Assembly (NCBI GenBank): GCA_016716675.1
Contig: JADJVG010000033.1
Location: forward strand, 124,001-188,000
Origin: Hyphomicrobium sp.
GTDB taxonomy: Bacteria; Pseudomonadota; Alphaproteobacteria; Rhizobiales; Hyphomicrobiaceae
Direction of reading: 5' to 3'
DNA: 64,000 nt
Shown here: one piece after another, positions 21,437-31,611 of the stretch
Position numbering within the stretch: the first letter of the stretch is position 1
How the letters are laid out: each line of letters opens with the position of its first letter
Notes under the pieces: generated by a model
Databases searched by the model: none
What the model was told of the DNA's origin: nothing
The model's input: only the letters and a program-made list of their open reading frames with translations
Translations under genes and position numbers: made by a program

Positions 21437-22945
21437 ATGATCGTTGATCGTCGCCGGCTTATGTTGCGCGCCTCCGTGGTTGTGCTCGCCGGCAGTTTTG
21501 CCACCGGATGCGCGATCCAGCCGCAAGAGCTGACGCCACTAGAGTCGAGCAACCTAGCTGACAACACGATCGCTGGCGTCAACGCCGACCAGCAGCCAAT
21601 CACCGGGTCGATCGACATTCATGAAGCCGTCGCCCGCGCTCTCATGTTCAACCTCGACCATCAGGTCGAGTTGGCAGACATGGCCGTGCGCGAAAGCGAA
21701 CTCGAGCTTGCCCATTACAGCCTGCTGCCTAACTTCGTCGCGAACTCGGGTTACATCGGGCGCGACAACGTCAACGCAAGCAGCAGCCAGAACGCGCTGA
21801 CCGGAATCGAGAGCCTTGCGACGTCAACCAGCCAAGACAGGCGGCAGAAAGTCGCCGACGCCACCTTCAGCTGGAACATTCTCGACTTCGGTCTGTCGTA
21901 CGTCCGAGCGCGGCAGTCGGCCGACAAGGTGCTCGTCCAGAATGAGCTGCGCCGAAAGGTGGCACTGCGCATCGTCGAGGACACGCGCACGGCATTCTGG
22001 CGTGCCCTCAGCGCTCAGCGATTGCTAAAGCGGCTCCAGGGAGTTGAGCAGCAGGCACGGAGCGTCGAGCGAGAGGCGCGGCAACTGACGGCTGACAAGG
22101 TTTCGTCGCCCATTACAAGCCTGACGTATGAGCGCGAGATTGTCGATGTTCAGCGGACGATCGGCGAGCTGCAGCGTGAGCTGATCGCTGCCAAGACCCA
22201 GCTCGGAACGTTGATGAACATCATCCCGGGGACGCCCTTCACGCTCGCTGGTGGCAGGGCCGGCCCATCATCGATTCCGAATCAGGAAATGGCCACGCTC
22301 ATTCACACGGCTGTGATGAATCGTCCGGAGCTCAGAGAAGTCGCCTATCGCCAGCGGATCAACGAGCAAGAGGCTCATGCTGCACTTCTCGAGATGCTTC
22401 CAGGCCTCAACATCTACTCCGGGTCGAACTTCGACAGCAACACGTTCCTACTCAATAATTCTTGGCAGGGCTGGGGCGTCAAGGCGACCTGGAGCCTGCT
22501 CAAAGTATTTTCCTATCCTGCCCGCAGCGCCGTGATCGAGCAACAGGATGAGCTTCTGAACAAGCGGGCGCTCGCTATCACGATGTCGATCATGACCCAG
22601 GTTTACGTCAGTCGCATCAGATACGCACATTCCGCAAAAGAGCATGGGGTTGCACAGCGCTATCACGACGTGCAGCAGCGCCTGGTTGCTCAGATCCGTG
22701 CAGAATCGGCCGCCGGCCGAGTGACCCGTCAGACACTCGTGCGCGAAGAACTCAACACGCTGGTCGCAGAAGCAAAGCTCGATATTGCACACGCCGACCT
22801 GCGCTCGGCTCACACCTTCGTTTTGACATCGATGGGATTGACGCCGGACTACTCGGAGGCCGTGCAAGGCTCGCTCCAGGACGCAGCTGCCCTTCTGCGC
22901 AAAGGCGTCCCTATGCAGGTAGCGAGCGCCGGGCAAGACAAATGA
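21437..22945 (+). CDS. TolC-family outer-membrane lipoprotein
   Basis: Outer-membrane channel component, first gene of the export operon. The ATG at 21437 is preferred over the TTG at 21422 because AAGGAA lies about 7 bases upstream of it. The N-terminus has a lipoprotein signal peptide (RRLMLRASVVVLAGSFATGC), so the protein is probably acylated on the Cys and anchored in the outer membrane. About 500 residues with the long helical, Gln/Arg/Glu-rich hairpins typical of TolC/OEP proteins. Likely partner of the three HlyD-type adaptors downstream. It ends in TGA. Confidence 0.85.
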   Translation: MIVDRRRLMLRASVVVLAGSFATGCAIQPQELTPLESSNLADNTIAGVNADQQPITGSIDIHEAVARALMFNLDHQVELADMAVRESELELAHYSLLPNFVANSGYIGRDNVNASSSQNALTGIESLATSTSQDRRQKVADATFSWNILDFGLSYVRARQSADKVLVQNELRRKVALRIVEDTRTAFWRALSAQRLLKRLQGVEQQARSVEREARQLTADKVSSPITSLTYEREIVDVQRTIGELQRELIAAKTQLGTLMNIIPGTPFTLAGGRAGPSSIPNQEMATLIHTAVMNRPELREVAYRQRINEQEAHAALLEMLPGLNIYSGSNFDSNTFLLNNSWQGWGVKATWSLLKVFSYPARSAVIEQQDELLNKRALAITMSIMTQVYVSRIRYAHSAKEHGVAQRYHDVQQRLVAQIRAESAAGRVTRQTLVREELNTLVAEAKLDIAHADLRSAHTFVLTSMGLTPDYSEAVQGSLQDAAALLRKGVPMQVASAGQDK

Positions 22946-22997
22946 AATATGCGCCGATGGTTCTCTCTCAGTCGGAATTCAAAAGGCAATCACGGGC

Positions 22998-23804
22998 ATG
23001 AAACCGAAACGCTCCACCTTGGCCACACCAAAACAAAGGCGTTCAACATGGATCATCCGATGTTCAGCAGTTCTTGCTTTGCACGTCGGAGCTGGTCTTG
23101 CCGGTATTGTTCCACGCGCCGCCGCCCAATCGGAAAGCCAGCCCTGGCGCGGCATCGTCAAATCCCTCGACACGGCATCGTTGTCGAGTGATTTAATGGC
23201 GCAAATTGCCGTCGTTGCCGTGCGCGAAGGCGATCGCTTCCTGAAGGACGCACTGCTGCTCGAATTCGATTGCCGACGCCAATACCACGAACTGTCAGCG
23301 TTGGCCGCGACCATGACGGAAGCAGAAGTCGCCGTCGAAACCAATGCTCAGCTCGTCAAAAGCGGTGCGTCGAATCGCAATGACGTCGCCATTGCTGAGG
23401 CTCGCCGTGCTAAGGCGAGTGCCGAATGGGCGGTTCAACAGCAACGGTTGACCGGATGTCAGATCAAGGCGCCGTTCGATGGCGTCGTGGTCGAGTTGAA
23501 CGCCAACGCTTTCGAAGTTGCGCCCACCAACAAGCCATTGCTGCTGATCAGCAGCGTCGAGCGCACCGAAATCGAGATCATCGTTCCCTCAGGTCTATTG
23601 CCGAAACTCGTCAAAGGAACGCTCCTCCACTTCGACATCGACGAGACGGGCAAGAGTTATCCGGCCAAAGTCCTGCGATCGGCGGGCGCCGTCGATCCGG
23701 TCAGCCAGACGGCAAAGATTTACGCAAGCTTTGACTCCCCACCGGCAGAGGTCCTTCCAGGCATGAGCGGGACTGCGCGCATTGAAGTCGAAGGTGGGCG
23801 CTGA
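22998..23804 (+). CDS. short HlyD/RND-type periplasmic adaptor
   Basis: 268 residues. An N-terminal signal or anchor helix (AVLALHVGAGLAGIVPRAAA) is followed by split lipoyl halves around a short helical hairpin (QIKAPFDGVVVELNANAFEV is the second lipoyl half) and a beta-barrel domain (KVLRSAGAVDPVSQTAKIYA). This is the membrane-fusion-protein fold that bridges an inner-membrane machine to TolC. It lies 52 bp after the TolC gene and its stop is 1 bp before the next start, so the genes are co-transcribed. Confidence 0.8.
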   Translation: MKPKRSTLATPKQRRSTWIIRCSAVLALHVGAGLAGIVPRAAAQSESQPWRGIVKSLDTASLSSDLMAQIAVVAVREGDRFLKDALLLEFDCRRQYHELSALAATMTEAEVAVETNAQLVKSGASNRNDVAIAEARRAKASAEWAVQQQRLTGCQIKAPFDGVVVELNANAFEVAPTNKPLLLISSVERTEIEIIVPSGLLPKLVKGTLLHFDIDETGKSYPAKVLRSAGAVDPVSQTAKIYASFDSPPAEVLPGMSGTARIEVEGGR

Positions 23805-23805
23805 T

Positions 23806-25257
23806 ATGGCCTCTCGCGAGCACGACCAAAAAGCCCAGCCATCGGACTATCGACCCAACGAAGCTGCGCAGCAGGGCCTTCCGCCGCGCCAGCCGAAGCA
23901 ACCTCCATCGCCATCCCCGATCTTCCAGGATGCAGGGACTATCAGTCCGCTTGGCGTGCTACTCGGCATCGAACGGCAAGCGCGCCAATGCGCTAACCTG
24001 ATTGAGCTGCGGCACCTCATTGCCAACGAATCGCGCAAGCTCAATCGTGCGAGGCAAATCGTAGTTGCCGACATCGACTTCACACGCAAGGTCGAGATTT
24101 CGGCGATCTCGGCAGTCAGTTCCGTCGATTCATCATCGATGCTCGTCGTCGGGATGCGTCAGCTCGTCGAGCGAGTGCTCCTGGAACACCCGCAGCCGAA
24201 GCCCATCGAGTTCACGCTTCCGGCGTACTGCGACGCCGATTCCGATTTGGCTAACGCCTATCCGTTTCGAGAGTTGGCCTGGGTGCCGCTCCTCGATCGT
24301 CGAGGCACCATTTTTGCCGGTATACTACTCGCCCGTGAAACTGTGTGGACGAGCGACGACCTGGCGATTGCGCATCGGCTAGGAGAAGTATTCGAGCATG
24401 CTTGGCGTGAGCTGAAGCCGCCAACGCAGCCGAGGTGGACCAAGATCCATCGGTGGAAATCGGCGCTCGCTGTTGGCGCCGTATTGTCCCTGGCAATACC
24501 ATTTCCGATGACAGCACTGGCCCCGGTGGAGATCGTGGCTCTCAATCCCGGCATTGTTGCAGCGCCGATCGATGGCGTGATCGACACGATCGATGTCGAT
24601 GTCGGGGCATCCGTCAAAGCCGGCGATATCCTGATCCGCTTTTCTGATACCGCGCTTAGAAATCGTCGCGATATCGCCGAACGCGAGGTCGCAGTGGCGC
24701 AGGCACGCGTCAAGCAGCAAACGCTCATCGCCTTTGCCGACGTTCGTGGCCGCCAGGAACTCGCGGTCGCAGAAGCAGACTTGGCTCTGAAGCGGGCAGA
24801 CCTCGCATTCGCGGACGACCTCTTGGCACGATCGATCGTGCGAGCATCGCGCGATGGCATTGCAATCTACGCAGACCGCAAGTCGCTCATCGGCCGGCCC
24901 GTATCCACCGGCGAGCGCCTCATGGAAATCGCCGATCCCAATAATGTAGAATCGCGCATCGACGTCGCAATGAATGATGCTATCGCGCTGAAGAACGGAG
25001 CTCGCGTCAAACTCTTCCTCGACGTCGATCCCCTGCGTCCCTTGTCGGGTCACATCACCCGATCCGACTATCGCGCCAGACCGAGCGATACTGACGTGTT
25101 GAGCATTCGCGCATTTGCAACGCTCGATCCCACAGACAAGCCTCGTCCGCGCATTGGTTTGCGTGGCACCGCCCAAATCTATGGAGATATGGCGCCGCTA
25201 GGGGTGGTGATATTCCGACGGCCGTTGTCGGCTGCTCGACAGTGGCTCGGCCTCTGA
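23806..25257 (+). CDS. HlyD-type adaptor with N-terminal GAF-like domain
   Basis: 483 residues from ATG 23806, which follows the previous stop by one base. Residues about 55-205 form a cytoplasmic GAF-like domain (RELAWVPLLDRRGTIFAGIL). A single membrane helix lies near 225 (ALAVGAVLSLAIPFPMTAL), then a lipoyl/HlyD periplasmic region (GVIDTIDVDVGASVKAGDIL) with a helical hairpin and beta-barrel. A GAF sensor fused to an adaptor suggests that export could respond to an intracellular signal; that is inference. Its TGA stop overlaps the ATG of the M50 gene (TGATG), indicating translational coupling. Confidence 0.8.
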   Translation: MASREHDQKAQPSDYRPNEAAQQGLPPRQPKQPPSPSPIFQDAGTISPLGVLLGIERQARQCANLIELRHLIANESRKLNRARQIVVADIDFTRKVEISAISAVSSVDSSSMLVVGMRQLVERVLLEHPQPKPIEFTLPAYCDADSDLANAYPFRELAWVPLLDRRGTIFAGILLARETVWTSDDLAIAHRLGEVFEHAWRELKPPTQPRWTKIHRWKSALAVGAVLSLAIPFPMTALAPVEIVALNPGIVAAPIDGVIDTIDVDVGASVKAGDILIRFSDTALRNRRDIAEREVAVAQARVKQQTLIAFADVRGRQELAVAEADLALKRADLAFADDLLARSIVRASRDGIAIYADRKSLIGRPVSTGERLMEIADPNNVESRIDVAMNDAIALKNGARVKLFLDVDPLRPLSGHITRSDYRARPSDTDVLSIRAFATLDPTDKPRPRIGLRGTAQIYGDMAPLGVVIFRRPLSAARQWLGL

Positions 25258-27401
25258 TGACCGCAGCCGCACAGCCAGATGCGGGAGAACCGCTCCCGGA
25301 ACTACGGGGCGATCTCAGGGTTGTTTCAGTGCATAGCGCAAACACAGGCGGTGGTGCGGTCGTATTTGATCCTGTTCGCCAAAGTTACTTCCGCATCAAC
25401 GAGCCGACTGTGCAATTGCTGAAACTCTGGCCATCCTGTTTGGACACCAATGAACTTATTTCTGCTGCCAGCAAGCGCCTGGGCATGATGGTATCAGGCG
25501 CCGACGCGCTGACACTGAAGCAGTTCTTGATTAGAAACGAGTTAGTTGTCGCGACCGAACCTGGAGACTGGAAGCGGCTAGCGGAGAAGGCGCAGAAGCA
25601 AAGCCACGGTTGGCTGCCGTGGCTCGTTCACAACTACCTATTCTTCAAGTACCCGCTGTTGCGGCCGCAGCGCGCGCTCGAATACATGCTGCCATATTTG
25701 GCATTCGTTTATACTCGCACGTTTGCTCTTATAATCCTTGCTGTTGGCCTTGCCGGGATTTACCTCGCATCCCGTCAGTTCGATGCCTTCATCTCCACAT
25801 TCCCCCTGATGATGTCTCTCGAAGGGGTGATCGCATTTTCCATTTCGCTGGCTATCGTCAAGACGCTGCATGAACTCGGACACGCGCTCACGGCCGTACG
25901 CTACGGCTGCCGTGTGCCTACCATGGGTGTCTGCTTCATGGTCATGGTGCCGATGTTGTATACCGACGTCACCGACGCTTGGCGGTTGCAATCGGACCGC
26001 AAGCGCCTCGCCATAAGTATCGCGGGACTAGTCGTCGAAATCGGCATTGCCTGCGTCTCGATATTTGCTTGGACGTTTCTGCCGGAAGGCGTTGCCAAAA
26101 GCGTAGCCTTTGCGACCGCAACGACAAGCCTGGTTCTCAGTATCGGCATAAACCTAAATCCGTTTATGCGCTTCGATGGCTACTACATCTTGTCTGACCT
26201 TACCGGCATTGAAAATCTTCAATCACGCGCTTTTTCTCTCGGCGTCTGGAAGCTACGCGAAATACTTTTCAATCTAGGTGAGATGCCACCTGAGCCTCTC
26301 GCTGAACATACCCGCACGTGGATGATATTTTATGCGTGGGGCGTATGGGTTTATCGAATCATCGTCTACGCCGCTATCGCACTTCTCGTTTATCATATCG
26401 GATTTAAGCTGCTCGGCATTGTCCTGTTCCTCATCGAGATCAGCTTTTTCTTAGCAATTCCAGTCTGGCGCGAAATTAGGAGTTGGGCAGCGATGCGATC
26501 AATAATCGTCGCGCGTCGGCGCGGTCTCATTCTCGCAGCTTGTGTACTGGTTGCGATCGGCCTGTGCGCTTTGCCGCTGTCGTCATCAATTTCGATACCT
26601 GCAATTCTGGAAGCTCATGATGTCGCGCAGATTTACCCTCGTAGGGCTGCAATGGTCTCGGAAACATTCGTCAAGCAGGGCGACACTGTTGTTGCCGGCG
26701 CGCCAATCGTCACGTTGATCAGCCCTGATATTGAGCACGAAATTGTCATGACGCAGTCGCGACGCCGGGCGGTGCAAGGCAAGCTCAATCGGCGCTCTGC
26801 AGACGAAGGCGATCTCGCGGAGACGGTTGTGCTTGGCACGGCCTTGGCGAGCCTCGACACCAAACTTGCTGGCCTTCGCAGCGAACAGGCCGAGTTGAAA
26901 ATGGTCGCGCCAATCGGTGGCCGCATTGTTGAATTTGACCCTGGCATCCAGAACGGCCGTTGGCTGAAGCGCAATGACCTCGTCGCGCTGATCTCTGGCG
27001 AGGGTCACTATGCCGTGCGCGGTTATGTCAGCGAAGATAACGTCGTGCGCCTCGACAAGGCTAAACTCGCACGCTTCGTGCCCGAAGATTTGAGCCAACC
27101 GAGTGTGACCGTCCGCCTCCAGCAGGTCGCTGCGGTCGGCACGGCGTCCATGGATATGATCGAGCTGTCGTCCCACTACGGTGGCGGTGTTCTGGCGCGC
27201 CCACTCAATCGGCAGAACGAAGGGCCCACTCAACTGCCTGTTACCGGTCAATTCATGGTTTCAGGTGTCGCCGATATCGCAGCGTACGAGCCCAACCATA
27301 TCGTTCGCGGAACGTTGCGAGCGTCGGGCCGCCCGGAGAGCTTGGTCGCGCGGGCATGGCGCCGTCTTCTCAATGTTCTGGTCAGGGAAAGCAGCCTTTG
27401 A
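25257..27401 (+). CDS. PqqD-like / M50 site-2-protease / HlyD fusion membrane protein
   Basis: 714 residues from the ATG at 25257 (GTG at 25242 is possible). Order of parts: PqqD-like winged-helix domain at about 20-95, multi-pass membrane M50 metalloprotease core with the zinc motif HELGH and second motif NPFMRFDGYYIL, several more membrane helices, then a C-terminal HlyD-like lipoyl region (FVKQGDTVVAGAPIVTLISP). Both M50 metal-binding motifs are intact. In this operon it occupies the place an ABC exporter would take. It may handle or process the LEPR-XLL adhesin during export; the link is inference from gene order. Confidence 0.85.
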   Translation: MTAAAQPDAGEPLPELRGDLRVVSVHSANTGGGAVVFDPVRQSYFRINEPTVQLLKLWPSCLDTNELISAASKRLGMMVSGADALTLKQFLIRNELVVATEPGDWKRLAEKAQKQSHGWLPWLVHNYLFFKYPLLRPQRALEYMLPYLAFVYTRTFALIILAVGLAGIYLASRQFDAFISTFPLMMSLEGVIAFSISLAIVKTLHELGHALTAVRYGCRVPTMGVCFMVMVPMLYTDVTDAWRLQSDRKRLAISIAGLVVEIGIACVSIFAWTFLPEGVAKSVAFATATTSLVLSIGINLNPFMRFDGYYILSDLTGIENLQSRAFSLGVWKLREILFNLGEMPPEPLAEHTRTWMIFYAWGVWVYRIIVYAAIALLVYHIGFKLLGIVLFLIEISFFLAIPVWREIRSWAAMRSIIVARRRGLILAACVLVAIGLCALPLSSSISIPAILEAHDVAQIYPRRAAMVSETFVKQGDTVVAGAPIVTLISPDIEHEIVMTQSRRRAVQGKLNRRSADEGDLAETVVLGTALASLDTKLAGLRSEQAELKMVAPIGGRIVEFDPGIQNGRWLKRNDLVALISGEGHYAVRGYVSEDNVVRLDKAKLARFVPEDLSQPSVTVRLQQVAAVGTASMDMIELSSHYGGGVLARPLNRQNEGPTQLPVTGQFMVSGVADIAAYEPNHIVRGTLRASGRPESLVARAWRRLLNVLVRESSL

Positions 27402-27756
27402 CCCGCACGTCTTAGCAGTGTGACCGTTCTCGCCAAGAGGAGCCGCAATTTCGCGACCAAAGGCCCCTTCGCGTTGGCGGATTAGCCCGCATAACCGTCC
27501 GCATTTGGGACCATCTTAGGGCGCTGAATTCTCGGTCACCGCGCCGCGAGTGGCTGCCCATCTGTGGCCCCGAATTGCCTTTTCTGCCCGTCGAGAACTT
27601 CTACCCTTGAGAATGCTAGTGCGAAGTCACGCACGCCATGACTGTAGCGCGACGCGGGGCAATGAGCGCTGCCGTCTGCGAAATGGAGCTGGCGGCCAGC
27701 ATTGTTTTTGCCAGTCTCTTCCGCTCGTCAGGCAAAAGCTGCCGCCTACTGGACTG
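27402..27756. other. intergenic, no gene seen
   Basis: About 355 bp between the convergent M50 gene and the small Cys-rich gene. I see no supported coding frame and no clear intrinsic terminator with a T-run. Confidence 0.4.
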
Positions 27757-28056
27757 TTAGAAGCACAGCCAAGCGCCTAAGCAGGTTTTGGGCGTTGTGC
27801 CTTTGCAGGCCACCTGCGAGGAGTAACACGTCGTCATCACCGAGCCTGTTTCGCAGGTGGTGTGCACGGACCCTTTCCCCACGCGACCCTGCGAAGCGAG
27901 CGTATTTTTGAGAGCGTTCGTCGAGAAGAGCACGGCGGTATCGTGGGTCAAGGTTTCGCCGAGGGCCGTGATCTTGGCGCAATCGGCGGCCTGAGCCGTC
28001 GCCGAAAATGCGCAGACCATCGCCGCTGCCACGAAGCCGAATTTCAAGAACTGCAT
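27757..28056 (-). CDS. small secreted cysteine-rich protein, unknown function
   Basis: 99 residues. A clean Sec signal peptide (GFVAAAMVCAFSATAQAADC) should be cut after AQA, leaving a mature protein of about 75 residues with six cysteines, including one next to the C-terminus (GAWLCF). The even number suggests disulfide bonds in the periplasm or outside. No domain recognised. It stands alone between the export operon and the RND genes. Confidence 0.6.
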   Translation of the reverse strand: MQFLKFGFVAAAMVCAFSATAQAADCAKITALGETLTHDTAVLFSTNALKNTLASQGRVGKGSVHTTCETGSVMTTCYSSQVACKGTTPKTCLGAWLCF

Positions 28057-28494
28057 TGCCGCCTCCGATATGGAATCTCAGCCTGACGCTAGTTGGGCGC
28101 ATGGCCATTGCCAAGGAATACGCTGTTGCAAGTGAGTTTTATCCGCAGAAAGCGTCGGCGAAGACGCCAATAATAAGGGGCAGCCTTCATGAGGCGGAGA
28201 TTTCGGACATTGCGTGCCGACCGTCACCCGTTGATTGACGATGAAAGAAACCGGCCGTTCGTCCTCCGTCATTAGACCTCCGGGGCGCTCGTCGACATCA
28301 CCGCGGCAGGCGCATCCGCTGCGAGATACCGGCGCAACGGCTCCACTTCGAGTTCCGGCCAGGCGGACTCGTCCCCCCATGTTTAGAAGATACTCACCTT
28401 CCGGATCGTCTTTCCCTACGAGCGCCACTTTCCAAAGCCGCCATCTCGCCGTTAACCGTCGCAGCATCGCGAGCTCCCGGTTTTCCGCGCCAAG
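28057..28494. other. intergenic, no supported gene
   Basis: About 440 bp between the Cys-rich gene and the 3' end of the RND gene. Open frames exist on both strands but have no recognisable domain or ribosome-binding site, and I treat them as chance frames in GC-rich DNA. Confidence 0.35.
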
Positions 28495-31400
28495 TCACTG
28501 CGACTCCGCGGTCTTCTGCGTCATCATTCTGTCGATGGCGTCTGTCGACTCCGGGAGAGCTTTCGGGGTGGGCTTAATTCGGAACCACGCAGCGTAAAGC
28601 GCCGGTAGGAAAAGCAGGATCAACACGGTGCCGACCGCCGTGCCGCCGATCAGCGTATAGGCCATCGATCCCCAAAAGACCGAGGTCGTGAGAGGGATGA
28701 AGGCTAGCACGGCGGCGATCGCGGTCAGGATCACAGGCCGCGTCCGTTGAACCGTCGCCTCGATTACGGCGTGGTAGTCATCAAGGCCTGCGGCCTGGTT
28801 CTCCTTGATCTGCTCGGTCAGGATCAAAGTATTGCGCATGAGGATACCGCCAAGTCCGATCAGTCCCAGGATGGCGTTAAAGCCGAAGGGCTGGTTGAAG
28901 AGGACTAGCGCTGGAACGGCACCGACGAGACCTAGCGGCGCCGTCAGCATGACCATGCTCATTGTGGAGAAGGATCGCACCTGTAGCATGATGACGATCA
29001 GCATGGCGGCGATCATAGCGGGAAAGACCGTCGCCAACGCGTTATTGGCCTTGGTCGCTTCCTCGATCGATCCACCCGTCTCGATACGGTAACCGGCCGG
29101 CAGAGATGCGATCAGCGGCTGAAGTGCCGTCATTATCTCGTTGGAAACCTCCGGAGGCTGGGTCGCCTCGTTGATGTCCGAACGGATCGTGATGACGGGT
29201 GTGCGATCGCGCCGCTTCAGTATCGGCTCTTCCATACGGACTTCCGAATGCCCGATCTGGTCAAGCGGAATACGACCGCCGTCGCGGCTAAATAGCGAAA
29301 AATCCGCCAATCGTGCCGGATCCAGGCGGTTGTTGCCGGCGCTGCGCGCCACGACGGGCACGTTGCGGATATTCTCGCGAACCTGCGTGACCGAAATGCC
29401 GGTGAGTAAGAACTGCAGCTGCTGAGCCGCCTCCGTCGTGGAGAGGCTAATGAGGCTTAGCCGATCCTGATCCGGAGCGAAGCGCAACACGGGTGTGCGA
29501 TTGCCCCATTCGCGGTTCGCCTGCCTGACGTCGGGGACGTTCCGCATGATCTCGAGAGCTTTATTCGAGATCTCGTACAATTTTGCGGGATCTGGTCCCA
29601 TGACTCTGAACTCGACCGGGAACGGCGTGTAAGGGCCGAACACCAGCTGCGTGACGCGCACATAGGCTTCGGGTGCGAGCCCTTCGGCTAACGCATTCCG
29701 GAGCCGCTGCTTCAAGCTCTCGCGAGCCTCCGCATTGGGTGTCAGCACCACGATCTTGGCGAAGGCCGGATCGGGCAGCTCCGGCGCCATGGCAAAGAAA
29801 AATCGCGGAGCGCCCTGTCCGATGTAGCTGGTGACGATCTTTGCATCCGGCTGGTCCTTGAGCCAGCGTTCGAGCTTCCCGACCGTGGCAGTCGTCGTCT
29901 CGATGCTGGTCCCTTCCGGCAGGCGGACCTCAACCAGCACTTCGGGGCGATCGGAGGTGGGGAAGAATTGCTGCTTTACCGTGCTCATACCGACGACGGA
30001 GAGCGCGAAGGCAATGCCGACAACTGAGCATGTCACGAACTTGTGGCGCACGGCGAAACTGATGCTGCCGCGCAGCCGCCGGTAATTCGGAGTACCGTAA
30101 ATCGCATGGTGGCCGCCCTCGACGGGTTTGATCTCCGGCAGCATCTTAACGCCAAGGTAGGGCGTGAAGATCACCGCGACGATCCAGGAGACGATGAGGG
30201 CAAACCCCACGATCCAGAAGATGTTGCCGGCGTATTCGCCGGCCGATGAGCTTGCGAAACCCACGGGCAAAAACCCGACAATCGTCACGATGGTTCCGGA
30301 CAGCATCGGCGCCGCAGTGTGACTCCACGCGTAGGCGGCCGCCTTGATGCGGTCCATGCCCTCTTCCATCTTCACCACCATCACCTCGATGGCGATGATG
30401 GCGTCGTCGACGAGAAGACCAAGCGAGAGGATGAGAGCGCCCAGCGTTACGCGGTCGAAGAACCGGTTGGTTTCCAGCATGATGAGGAACACGACGGCAA
30501 GCGTCAGAGGGACGGCGGCCGCCACGACAATACCTACGCGCCAGCCGAGGCTGAGCAGGCTGACCAGCAGCACCACGCCGAGCGCCATCGCGAACTTCAT
30601 CATGAATTCGTCGACCGCATGCTTGATGTTGATGGCCTGATCGGTCACCTTGGCGAGCGTCATGCCGAGCGGCAGGGTCTCGGAGATTGCGGAAGATCGG
30701 TCTTCCAAAGCCTTGCCGAGTTCCAGCCCGTTCCAGCCCTGCTGCATTACCACAGCGAGCATGATGGCTGGCTCACCCTGATGGCGGATAATGTATGTTG
30801 CGGGGTCCTCATAACCGCGACGGACATCGGCAAGGTAAGACACTTTCAGTGTACGTCCACCGGCCACAATCGGAGTGTCAGCGATGGCCTCGACGCTGTC
30901 ATAGGCGCCATCAAGCCGGATGAAGACCTGGGGGCCGCGCGTATCGATCGAGCCCGCGGGCGTAAGGGTGTTTTGCCGTTGCGCAGCAGCAGCAATGTCC
31001 TGCGGCGACACACCGAGAGTTGCCAGCTTGGCGTAGGAGAACTCGACGTAGACCCGTTCAGGGCGTTCGCCGAGGATGTTGATCTTCTTGACGCCGGGCA
31101 CGTGCAGGAGATCCTGGCGAATGACTTCAGCTTGCCGGACCAGATCGCGCATCGGCATGCCCTTGGCCTTCAGCGCGTAAAGGGCAAAACTCACATCGGA
31201 GTATTCGTCATTGACGAAAGGTCCCAAGACGCCAGGGGGTAAATTTCGGGCTTCATCACCGAGCTTTTTGCGGGCCTGGTAAAACTCCTCTTCCACCTGG
31301 GATGGCGGCGTGCTGTCTTTGAGCGTGACCGTCAGGAAGGCATACCCTGGGCGCGTTATCGTCTCCACGCGGTCGTACCAGGTCAGCTCCTGGGTTCTTT

Positions 31401-31611
31401 TCTCAAGCGGTTCCGCGACCAAATCCTGCATTTCGCGCGCGGTTGCGCCAGGCCATACGGCCGTGACAGTCAGGGTCTTGATGGTGAAGGAGGGATCTTC
31501 TGCCCGCCCGAGCTTGACGAACGCGTAGACGCCCGCGGCCGCCAAGAGCATGATGAAGAATAGGGTGACGGCTCGCTCGCGGACCGCGAGTGCGGAAAGG
31601 TTGAGGTTCAT
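28495..31611 (-). CDS. RND-family multidrug efflux transporter (inner-membrane pump)
   Basis: 1,038 residues, the normal length for the AcrB/HAE-type RND superfamily. TM1 is near the N-terminus (VTLFFIMLLAAAGVYAFVKL). Two large periplasmic loops are present, and the TM4 proton-relay motif GLLVDDAIIAIE keeps both aspartates. The second half repeats the fold (FNAILGLIGLGGILMRNTLI). It overlaps by one base the stop of the upstream adaptor gene, so the two form an operon read from the divergent TetR region. Substrate cannot be told. It ends in TGA. Confidence 0.9.
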   Translation of the reverse strand: MNLNLSALAVRERAVTLFFIMLLAAAGVYAFVKLGRAEDPSFTIKTLTVTAVWPGATAREMQDLVAEPLEKRTQELTWYDRVETITRPGYAFLTVTLKDSTPPSQVEEEFYQARKKLGDEARNLPPGVLGPFVNDEYSDVSFALYALKAKGMPMRDLVRQAEVIRQDLLHVPGVKKINILGERPERVYVEFSYAKLATLGVSPQDIAAAAQRQNTLTPAGSIDTRGPQVFIRLDGAYDSVEAIADTPIVAGGRTLKVSYLADVRRGYEDPATYIIRHQGEPAIMLAVVMQQGWNGLELGKALEDRSSAISETLPLGMTLAKVTDQAINIKHAVDEFMMKFAMALGVVLLVSLLSLGWRVGIVVAAAVPLTLAVVFLIMLETNRFFDRVTLGALILSLGLLVDDAIIAIEVMVVKMEEGMDRIKAAAYAWSHTAAPMLSGTIVTIVGFLPVGFASSSAGEYAGNIFWIVGFALIVSWIVAVIFTPYLGVKMLPEIKPVEGGHHAIYGTPNYRRLRGSISFAVRHKFVTCSVVGIAFALSVVGMSTVKQQFFPTSDRPEVLVEVRLPEGTSIETTTATVGKLERWLKDQPDAKIVTSYIGQGAPRFFFAMAPELPDPAFAKIVVLTPNAEARESLKQRLRNALAEGLAPEAYVRVTQLVFGPYTPFPVEFRVMGPDPAKLYEISNKALEIMRNVPDVRQANREWGNRTPVLRFAPDQDRLSLISLSTTEAAQQLQFLLTGISVTQVRENIRNVPVVARSAGNNRLDPARLADFSLFSRDGGRIPLDQIGHSEVRMEEPILKRRDRTPVITIRSDINEATQPPEVSNEIMTALQPLIASLPAGYRIETGGSIEEATKANNALATVFPAMIAAMLIVIMLQVRSFSTMSMVMLTAPLGLVGAVPALVLFNQPFGFNAILGLIGLGGILMRNTLILTEQIKENQAAGLDDYHAVIEATVQRTRPVILTAIAAVLAFIPLTTSVFWGSMAYTLIGGTAVGTVLILLFLPALYAAWFRIKPTPKALPESTDAIDRMMTQKTAESQ

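Noticed and set aside
28078..28467. A 129-codon minus-strand frame upstream of the Cys-rich gene
   Set aside because: Composition is that of noncoding GC-rich DNA and no homology pattern is visible.
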